Assembly (NCBI GenBank): GCA_963660385.1
Contig: CAVKWQ010000016.1
Location: 1-27,151, forward strand
Direction: 5' to 3'
DNA length: 27,151 nt
Source of the DNA: Avelusimicrobium sp963660385
Lineage (GTDB): Bacteria > Elusimicrobiota > Elusimicrobia > Elusimicrobiales > Elusimicrobiaceae
Shown: positions 1 through 5,741 of the stretch, piece by piece
Numbering within the stretch: the stretch's first letter is position 1
Layout: every line of letters begins with the position of its first letter
Made by a program: the position numbers and the translations under genes
Notes under the pieces: generated by a model
What the model was told of the DNA's origin: nothing
What the model saw: the letters and a program-made list of their open reading frames with translations, nothing else
Databases searched by the model: none

Positions 1-16
1 TTTTCTAATAAACAGA

Positions 17-46
17 CTGGATCCCAGGTCCACGCCTGGGATGACA
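17..46. repeat. Palindromic repeat unit A
   Basis: A perfect 8-bp inverted repeat, ATCCCAGG at 21-28 and CCTGGGAT at 35-42, has a 6-nt loop and is followed by GACAA. The layout (short palindrome, then a TGACA tail) matches the unit at 57-83 and the one near 10210. I infer a small dispersed palindromic repeat of the kind scattered through many bacterial genomes. Only this copy of this variant is visible in the window. Confidence 0.55.
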
Positions 47-56
47 ACCACAACGG

Positions 57-83
57 CCCGACTACGACACTCGGGAATGACAT
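57..83. repeat. Palindromic repeat unit B, copy 1
   Basis: The inverted repeat CCCGA (57-61) / TCGGG (71-75) has a 9-nt loop and is followed by AATGACA. The 26 bases starting here match the sequence at 10212-10237 at 25 positions, so this is a true dispersed repeat and not a chance hairpin. It ends 5 bp before the pilin start codon and occupies the place where the pilin ribosome-binding site would be expected. Confidence 0.7.
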
Positions 84-87
84 CGTT

Positions 88-648
88 ATGAAAAAAGGAG
101 GTCATCCTGAACTTGTTTCAGGATCTACATCTTGGGTAGTTTACAGTGGTTTTACTTTGATTGAACTATTAGTCGTCGTTCTTATTATCGGTATTTTGGC
201 GGCGGTGACGCTGCCAGAGTATCAGGTGGCCGTGTTAAAGAGCCGCCTGTCCAGCACAATGGCCACCGTCAAAACCATTGCCAACGCGGCTGAGGTGTAT
301 TATTTAGCCAACGGAGCGTACGCGCCGGACGATATTACTCTCCTAGATATTTCAGACGTGAACGGGTGCCGACAAGTGGGCGCCGGGCAATTAAATTGCG
401 GAAATATTTGGTACGATTACAATGCCGGGGGGAATTGGCACAGTAATAGTCAAGAAGACCGCATTGACGGGCGGGTGTATTTAAATGGAGTCTATACTAT
501 TAGATATTCTCAGTATTTAGAGAACAGTCCACACTTCGCAGGCGAGCGGCATTGTGTTGTTAATGATATTTCTTTGGCGCACCGTGTCTGCAAAAGTATG
601 GGCGGCACGCTGGTTAGCGGTAGTAGTATGCAATACCGCTTGCCGTAG
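88..648 (+). CDS. Type IV pilin (prepilin with repeat-lengthened leader)
   Basis: This is a prepilin of the type IV pilus or related secretion filament. It would be cleaved by prepilin peptidase, N-methylated and assembled at the inner membrane. The processing site is at G21|F22, followed by FTLIELLVVVLIIGILAAV, with the conserved Glu at mature position 5 and a hydrophobic helix at about residues 22-45. The globular part carries Cys pairs, including a C-terminal CKSMGG segment. The leader is 21 residues long. A usual leader would be MKKG directly before FTLIE; here about 17 extra residues containing HPELVSGS are encoded by a palindromic repeat. The upstream DNA is also repeat, and no good Shine-Dalgarno precedes the ATG at 88. 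No other pilus assembly gene lies in the window. The family is clear; whether the gene is expressed is not. Confidence 0.88.
   Translation: MKKGGHPELVSGSTSWVVYSGFTLIELLVVVLIIGILAAVTLPEYQVAVLKSRLSSTMATVKTIANAAEVYYLANGAYAPDDITLLDISDVNGCRQVGAGQLNCGNIWYDYNAGGNWHSNSQEDRIDGRVYLNGVYTIRYSQYLENSPHFAGERHCVVNDISLAHRVCKSMGGTLVSGSSMQYRLP
99..126 (+). repeat. Palindromic repeat unit C inside the pilin frame
   Basis: ATCCTGAA (104-111) and TTCAGGAT (117-124) form a perfect 8-bp stem with a 5-nt loop, preceded by GGTC. In the pilin frame it reads GHPELVSGS. The inserted segment, including flanking bases up to about 150, is a multiple of three, so the reading frame is kept. From general knowledge, GTCATCCTGAAC-type palindromes are dispersed repeats in several bacterial phyla. 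Their presence within a coding sequence resembles the behaviour of Rickettsia palindromic elements. Confidence 0.65.
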
Positions 649-672
649 CCGGCAAAATTTTTCTATATCTGT

Positions 673-701
673 TTGCATTTCCTGTCCCAAAGTGTTATAA
701 T
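673..701 (+). promoter_or_regulatory. Sigma-70-type promoter of the tRNA gene
   Basis: TTGCAT (673-678) and a consensus TATAAT (696-701) are separated by 17 bp. The -10 box ends 5 nt before the first tRNA base at 707, so the transcript would start at or within a couple of bases of the mature tRNA 5' end. Confidence 0.8.
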
Positions 702-706
702 AACAT

Positions 707-780
707 TGCGGGGTAGAGAAGCCTGGTATCTCGCAAGGCCCATAACCTTGAGATCACTGGTTCAAATCCAGTCCCCGCAA
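707..780 (+). tRNA. tRNA-Met(CAU), initiator type
   Basis: The 74-nt cloverleaf has a 7-bp acceptor stem (707-713 with 773-779), a 4-bp D stem, anticodon stem CAAGG/CCTTG (734-738, 746-750), loop CCCATAA with anticodon CAT at 741-743, a 5-nt variable loop, and a T arm with TTCAAAT. Initiator character is shown by the purine-pyrimidine A11-U24 pair, the CCTGG D-loop and the close overall match to bacterial tRNA-fMet. There are three deviations. Position 1-72 is a U-A pair, not C-A mismatched. Only two of the usual three G-C pairs flank the anticodon loop (29-41 is A-U). Position 33 (base 740) is C, not the near-universal U. CCA is not encoded. Confidence 0.93.
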
Positions 781-795
781 TGTTTTCTATGATTA

Positions 796-819
796 CCGCC
801 CTTACAGGGCGGTTTTTTT
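796..819 (+). terminator. Rho-independent terminator after the tRNA
   Basis: CCGCCC (796-801) pairs with GGGCGG (807-812) around a 5-nt loop and is followed by seven T. It closes the single-gene tRNA unit. Confidence 0.9.
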
Positions 820-880
820 ATGCCTGTTTTTTATGTACAATAGAAAAGAATTGTATAAGGGCTTATGTTAGGAGGATGAA

Positions 881-1891
881 ATGAACGTATGTATTTTTAT
901 TGGCGGAAATAAACATTTTACCGCCGCCCGCCTGGGGGTAAAACTGGGCGAGGAATTACAGCAAAAAGGCTTTCAGGTTACGCTGGCCTGTGTAAAGGGT
1001 AAATTAAAAGCCGCCACGTCTTTGCCTGTTTACGAATACACGGCCACGGCCAAACCCAAAACCTTGGCGGGTGCGCTTAAAAAGGAACACGCCGATTTTG
1101 TGATTTCGTTTATGAATTTGTCTGGCTGTGCGGCGGCGCAGGAAGCGGGTTTGCCGTTTGCCTATGCCGAAAACGAAGGCTTTAAAGAGGATAAACCGTC
1201 CAAAGACAAAAAGACCTTGCTCAAAAAGGCCAAACAGGTATTTGTGATTAAAACCTCGGATAAGCCACTTAATAAAAAGGCTTACACAGGCCTTAAAGTA
1301 CAGGAAGTTACCAACCCTGCCGTGTGGGTGGAGCACTATAATTACAACAAGCCCGCCTGCTTTAAAAAGGAAAATAACATCGTGGCCGTGGGCAAATTAG
1401 CCAAGGAAAGCGGCTTTGATAACCTGCTTAAAACTTGGGCGCGCTTGGCTCCGGCGCATACGACTTGGCACTTAACGATTGTGGGCGACGGCACCAGCAA
1501 GGCCGCCTTGCAAAAATTTATTGCTAAAAATCACTTGCAGGCCAGCACCGAAATTGTGCCCGCGCAAACCGATGTGTATAGCCTGTTGCGTAACGCGGAT
1601 ATCTTTGCATACCCGGCCTTGAACCCGGCGGAAGCCGATATCCTGCTGGATGCTATGGCCAGCAAATTGCCGTGCGTGGCGTGTGAATCCGCTCCCGTTA
1701 CTGTGCTTGTGGCCAACGGCATTAACGGGCTTATTGTAAACGCGGGCGAAGAAGAACCGTTCACCATTGCCTTGGATGAGTTAATGGTAAACTGGGGCAA
1801 GCGTGTGGGCTTGGCGGTGGAAGCCAGCAAATTAAAAGACAAATATCCGTTTGAAGATTTTGTCCGCGCGTTTGCGCAGTTGCTTTATTAA
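881..1891 (+). CDS. GT-B fold glycosyltransferase, family 4-like, degenerate motif
   Basis: This 336-residue protein has the two-domain layout of GT-B glycosyltransferases: an N-terminal acceptor half (about 1-160) and a C-terminal nucleotide-sugar half starting near the NNIVAVGKLAKESGFDNLL segment, with LTIVGDG following. It is probably a cytosolic or membrane-associated enzyme of surface glycan synthesis. A good Shine-Dalgarno, AGGAGG, lies just upstream of the ATG. The family-4 E-x7-E motif is degraded: where relatives have EGFPMVLLE, this protein reads PAEADILLD, losing the first Glu and changing the second to Asp. The G-rich loop after the first strand is also reduced to IGGNK. It may have altered specificity or be a non-catalytic paralogue. 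The next gene encodes a canonical family-4 enzyme. The substrate is unknown. Confidence 0.75.
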   Translation: MNVCIFIGGNKHFTAARLGVKLGEELQQKGFQVTLACVKGKLKAATSLPVYEYTATAKPKTLAGALKKEHADFVISFMNLSGCAAAQEAGLPFAYAENEGFKEDKPSKDKKTLLKKAKQVFVIKTSDKPLNKKAYTGLKVQEVTNPAVWVEHYNYNKPACFKKENNIVAVGKLAKESGFDNLLKTWARLAPAHTTWHLTIVGDGTSKAALQKFIAKNHLQASTEIVPAQTDVYSLLRNADIFAYPALNPAEADILLDAMASKLPCVACESAPVTVLVANGINGLIVNAGEEEPFTIALDELMVNWGKRVGLAVEASKLKDKYPFEDFVRAFAQLLY

Positions 1892-1896
1892 TTATG

Positions 1897-1925
1897 GCCC
1901 GGCAAATTTTTAGGCCGGGCTTTTT
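1897..1925 (+). terminator. Rho-independent terminator or attenuator between glycosyltransferase genes
   Basis: GCCCGGC (1897-1903) pairs perfectly with GCCGGGC (1914-1920), followed by five T. Its end lies only 14 nt before the next start codon, which leaves no room for a promoter in the gap. The downstream genes therefore need readthrough or a promoter inside the upstream gene. Confidence 0.8.
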
Positions 1926-1939
1926 ATACGGAGTTTACC

Positions 1940-3022
1940 TTGCGGATTACTTGTGTGATAGGAACCTTAGGCGGAGGCGGAGCGGAGCGCGTAATGACGT
2001 ATTTATGCGCGGGGCTTGCCGCGCGCGGGCACCGGGTAACCCTGCTGACGTTGGATGATTCCGTGCCGGATTTTTACCAAACGCCCGCTTCCGTGGTGCG
2101 CGTGCGGAAGCATTTGGGTGCATTTAAGGAGTCTGGCTTTTGGGGCGGTTTCCCGCGTTTGTACCGTTTAATGCGTGCAGTAGCGGATACGCGCCCGGAC
2201 GCTGTTATCAGTTTTATGACCATTAGCGTACTGGCCGCCTGCTGGCTTTTGCGCGTGCCGTATATTTACGCTGATCACTTGGACGTGCGGCACTTGGAAT
2301 ATTCGCGCAAATGGCAGGTTTTGCGCAACTTTTTGTTGGCGCGCGCCAGCCGCGTAACGGTGCTGTCGGAACGGGACCGCAAGTTCTTGGCGATGTATTT
2401 CCCCAAGTGGCGCGTAAGCGTGGTTTATAATCCGGCAATGCCCGCGGCTACGCAAACCTATCCGCGCCCCGCATTTTTAGCGCCAGACAAAAAATATGTA
2501 CTGGCTGTGGGGCGGCTCGTCAAACAAAAAGGCTTTGACCGTTTGTTGCAGGCTTGGCGGCGCGTGTGCGACGCCTTTCCAAATTGGCGTTTGTGCGTGA
2601 TTGGGGCCGGGCCGGACGAAGCGGAATTAAAGGGCTTGGCCGATACGCTAGATATCCAAGCCAGCGTGCAATTTGTACCGCCCGTAAAAGACTTAGCGGC
2701 TGTTTACCAGCACGCGGATTTGTATGCAATGTCCTCGCGCGCGGAGGGTTTCCCAATGGTGTTGCTGGAAGCAATGGCGGCGGGATTGCCGGCGGTTAGT
2801 TTTGCTTGTACGGGGCCGGACGTGATTATCCGTAACGGTACTGACGGCTTTTTAGTTAAGCAAAACCATACCGACCAACTGGCCGCCAAACTGGCCGAAT
2901 TAATGGCAGATACCGAAAAGCGCTCCCGCTTTGGCGCGCAGGCGCGGGCGGTGGTGGAGCGTTTTTCGCTTGATAACTATTTGGACGCCTACGAAAATTT
3001 ATGTAAGGATGCCGTAAAATGA
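1940..3022 (+). CDS. Glycosyltransferase family 4
   Basis: This 360-residue GT-B retaining glycosyltransferase has the phosphate-loop motif GTLGGGGAERVM at the N-terminus, a linker into the donor domain at about 185 (VLAVGRLVKQKGFDRLL), and a complete E-x7-E motif in SRAEGFPMVLLEAMAAGLP near residue 270. It should transfer a sugar from a nucleotide donor to a lipid-linked or lipid A-core acceptor at the cytoplasmic face of the inner membrane. Translation starts at TTG; GGAG at 1930-1933 is correctly spaced and no better start exists. Its TGA overlaps the ATG of the next gene (ATGA), so the two are probably translationally coupled. LPS or surface polysaccharide synthesis fits the neighbours. 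The exact sugar cannot be read from sequence. Confidence 0.88.
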   Translation: MRITCVIGTLGGGGAERVMTYLCAGLAARGHRVTLLTLDDSVPDFYQTPASVVRVRKHLGAFKESGFWGGFPRLYRLMRAVADTRPDAVISFMTISVLAACWLLRVPYIYADHLDVRHLEYSRKWQVLRNFLLARASRVTVLSERDRKFLAMYFPKWRVSVVYNPAMPAATQTYPRPAFLAPDKKYVLAVGRLVKQKGFDRLLQAWRRVCDAFPNWRLCVIGAGPDEAELKGLADTLDIQASVQFVPPVKDLAAVYQHADLYAMSSRAEGFPMVLLEAMAAGLPAVSFACTGPDVIIRNGTDGFLVKQNHTDQLAAKLAELMADTEKRSRFGAQARAVVERFSLDNYLDAYENLCKDAVK

Positions 3023-4197
3023 ATTTTGAAGAGCCGCATATTAAAATCAGCCTGTTGGACTTAAAGCAAGCGCTGAACCTGCGCGGGCGGGACAGCCGTT
3101 TGGTGCTCTGGGCGATGAAGTGGAGCCGGGCAAAAAAGAATTTCCTTTCTAAATTGCGCCACGGGGGCCGCACGGTTTCTCCGGGTGAAAAATTGCGCGT
3201 ACTATTTTGGCTGGCCGGCGGGTTGGGAGACGGCGCGTGTGCGCGGCGGCTGGTGTTGGCGTACCGGGAGCAAATGCCCGAAGCACAGTTTTTTATTTAC
3301 GCGCAACTGCCGGACGTAGCCAAAACGCTGTTTGGCGGAGATGATAACACCACTATTTTGGCGGACGAAAAAATCCATTGGGCGGATTACGATTTAGTTG
3401 TTCAGGTGTGTTTGACGGCTAAATTTTTGCACGCGGACCCTGCGCGTATCGGGCAGTTGGCTCCCACCTTTCTCCCATCGTTTGAGCGCGCGCAGGAAGC
3501 CCAAAACAATTTGGGCGAACTATTAGATGACCCGTTTTTAACCGAGGCCGCCTTGGGCCGTTGGCTGTATGCTTGGGGCGGGCGGCGGTTTGATTTATTG
3601 TCCTATACGGGCGGAATTGCCTTGCCGCATAACGAAACGCGCCGTTTGAAAACGGAGACTAAAATTTTGGAAAAATACGGCTTATCGGGCGTGTCTTATA
3701 TTACCTTTCACGACGGCACGAGTTCCGCGCAGACGGTGGGGGACAAACGCCCCACGCGCGCGTGGCCTGCGGTGCGCTGGTGCGAGTTCTTCCGTTTGTT
3801 TAAACGGGAATTTCCGCAGATTAAACTCGTGCAACTGGGGGGAAAAAACAGCCCGGTTTACGAGGAAGCCGATTTTAATTTAGTGGGCAAAACGCCGCTT
3901 TCGGATGTGCCGTCCCTTTTACAAGGGGCCAAGGCGCATATGGATACGGAGAGCGGGCTCGTGCAACTGGCGCAGTATTTAGACGTAAAAAGCGTGGTTA
4001 TCTTCGGCCCGACGGACCAGGAATTTTTCGGCTATGCTAAAAATATCAATTTAGCGGCCGGGCCGTGCGGCGGTTGTATGTGGAGTACGGCGGATTGGGT
4101 GTTTGCTTGCCCGCTGGGGCATAAAGCGGCCCCGTGTACCGAAGCCGTCCGCGCACAAGACGCCTTAAAAGCACTCAAAAAAATAGTAGCGCGTTAA
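3019..4197 (+). CDS. Glycosyltransferase family 9-like (heptosyltransferase family)
   Basis: This 392-residue protein resembles the ADP-heptose:LPS heptosyltransferase family (GT9). The donor-side half contains TFHDGTSS, a QLGGKNSPVYEEADFNLVGKT segment and HMDTESGLVQLAQYLDVKSVVIFGPTD, the typical GT9 run ending in the FGPT motif. The C-terminal CGGC...C...C cluster (about 350-380) is seen in one GT9 subgroup, where the Cys residues may bind metal or form disulphides. The N-terminal 60 residues are basic. It overlaps the preceding gene by 4 bp and converges with the flippase gene downstream. A role in LPS core or surface glycan assembly is likely; true heptose specificity is not shown. Confidence 0.8.
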   Translation: MNFEEPHIKISLLDLKQALNLRGRDSRLVLWAMKWSRAKKNFLSKLRHGGRTVSPGEKLRVLFWLAGGLGDGACARRLVLAYREQMPEAQFFIYAQLPDVAKTLFGGDDNTTILADEKIHWADYDLVVQVCLTAKFLHADPARIGQLAPTFLPSFERAQEAQNNLGELLDDPFLTEAALGRWLYAWGGRRFDLLSYTGGIALPHNETRRLKTETKILEKYGLSGVSYITFHDGTSSAQTVGDKRPTRAWPAVRWCEFFRLFKREFPQIKLVQLGGKNSPVYEEADFNLVGKTPLSDVPSLLQGAKAHMDTESGLVQLAQYLDVKSVVIFGPTDQEFFGYAKNINLAAGPCGGCMWSTADWVFACPLGHKAAPCTEAVRAQDALKALKKIVAR

Positions 4198-5708
4198 AAG
4201 CGGTTTTTAAATTGGCGCGTAAATAATGCCCAGTCTCCGCTTTTGCGGGCCAAAAACCAAAGCGTCCCTAAAAAGATAATCCCACCGAAAAGAAGTGTAA
4301 AAAAAGCATTGGTGCGCGGCCCGAAAAACGCATATAAGGCTGAGGGGAAAAGCGCCAAAATGTTTACGGCCACTAACCGCGCCGCCGCCCGCAGGGAATA
4401 CACATATTCCACTTGCGGGAAATGCTTTTTAAAGAGTAAATAATTAATATACAAACTAACCGCGCAGCACCCCGCCTGCGTGTACGGGTACGCATACGCG
4501 CCGAACGCCCTCATTGTAAACGGCACCAATACGATAAATAAGATAATTCCCGCCAGCGCATAGGGCAGGCTTTCCTTCACCTTCCGGCCCGCCGCCACCA
4601 CATTGTTTTGCATTAAAATAGGTCCCATAAACCACATCATTGCCATTAGCGGACGCAAAAAGTTAGCCGCGCCGTGTACGTCCTGCGGGGTAAAGTTCCC
4701 GCGCTCAAAAAAGAGCGAAATGATTTCCGGCGCGTAAAAACAAGTAAATACCGATAGCGGCGTAAGTAAAAAAAGTACAAAATGCTGGGTGGTTAAAAAA
4801 TCCCGGTTTAACTGGTTCCAGTCGTTTTGGGCGGCGCTTTCGGTTAATTGGATTTTGGAAACATTGGTAACGCGGAGCGTAAAAATTTCAGTCGGCGAAT
4901 CGGACAGTTGCCGCGCATAGTTAAGCGCGCTGACCATCCCGGCGGAAAGTCCGCTGAGTAAATAAAGCGGAAGCACGCTGCTGACGATGTTCGCCAGTTC
5001 AATGGCTTGGTTGCTAACGAGGTTTGATGTCAATTTTTTGTGCCACCCCGCCCCCCGCACACCAAAGGACCAGTTGAGTTCTTTTTTTAGCACGCATAAA
5101 AACACGACGGCCTGCACCGCGTTGGCCGCCAAAAAGCCGTATATCATACTGACTACGCCACAGGTGCGCCCGAAACCCAGCAGGCAAATAAAGGGCAGCA
5201 GGGCGTTTAGCGGGGTAAACACGGCGGCGGTAAAGCGGCGGTACATTTCCAACACGGCGGTTAAATAGGCAACCAACAGTTGCAAACCGAATAACAAAAA
5301 GCCGAGCGAAATCAGCCCGCGCTCAGCGGTCAGTTGGGCAAGGTCAAAACGGGATAAAAGTTTTCCCAATGCCACCGGGCAGAAAAAACCCGCCGCCGTT
5401 AGCAACGCCGCCAGTAAAATATAAAAATATAAGAACCTGTTTAAAAGGGCCCGCCCGCCGTTTGGGGTTTTTGCATCCTGCGCCATTGCCTCCGGGATGA
5501 TGACGGCGGCGTTCATCCGCTGTAAAAACGTTAGTCCAAATCCCATTATCATAATGAGGTAAAAATACACGTCGGTCGTCTTACCCGCGCCGAAATAAAG
5601 CGCAATTAAAAGCGCGTTGGCAAACGACACCAGTTTCCACGCCAGCGTGGCCCCCACGGCCAGCGCGGCACCGAAAGAATAGGAAGTGGGCTTAAAAAGA
5701 TGAAGCAT
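4194..5708 (-). CDS. MurJ/MviN-family lipid-linked oligosaccharide flippase
   Basis: This 504-residue integral membrane protein with about 13-14 hydrophobic segments belongs to the MOP exporter superfamily, MviN/MurJ branch. Signature pieces are FGAGKTTDVYF near the N-terminus and LFFERGNFTPQDV in the second half (MurJ proteins have LxERGxF here). By ungapped eye alignment to E. coli MurJ, the essential Arg18 and Arg24 correspond to Lys25 and Asn31, and the RRIFAEGAFSQAF stretch is not conserved. Asp39 is kept as Asp46. It may therefore flip a surface-glycan lipid and not lipid II, in keeping with the three glycosyltransferase genes facing it. No Shine-Dalgarno precedes the ATG. The last codon overlaps the convergent GT9 gene. 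Confidence 0.82.
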   Translation of the reverse strand: MLHLFKPTSYSFGAALAVGATLAWKLVSFANALLIALYFGAGKTTDVYFYLIMIMGFGLTFLQRMNAAVIIPEAMAQDAKTPNGGRALLNRFLYFYILLAALLTAAGFFCPVALGKLLSRFDLAQLTAERGLISLGFLLFGLQLLVAYLTAVLEMYRRFTAAVFTPLNALLPFICLLGFGRTCGVVSMIYGFLAANAVQAVVFLCVLKKELNWSFGVRGAGWHKKLTSNLVSNQAIELANIVSSVLPLYLLSGLSAGMVSALNYARQLSDSPTEIFTLRVTNVSKIQLTESAAQNDWNQLNRDFLTTQHFVLFLLTPLSVFTCFYAPEIISLFFERGNFTPQDVHGAANFLRPLMAMMWFMGPILMQNNVVAAGRKVKESLPYALAGIILFIVLVPFTMRAFGAYAYPYTQAGCCAVSLYINYLLFKKHFPQVEYVYSLRAAARLVAVNILALFPSALYAFFGPRTNAFFTLLFGGIIFLGTLWFLARKSGDWALFTRQFKNRF

Positions 5709-5715
5709 ATTTGAT

Positions 5716-5723
5716 ATTATAAT
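5716..5723. promoter_or_regulatory. Overlapping divergent -10 boxes
   Basis: A TATAAT reads on the plus strand at 5718-5723 (towards gatB) and another on the minus strand at 5721-5716 (towards the flippase gene). The gap between the genes is only 33 bp. The -35 matches are weak on both sides, so these are candidates only. The minus-strand box would place the transcript start about at the flippase ATG. Confidence 0.4.
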
Positions 5724-5741
5724 AATTTAGGAGAGATTATC

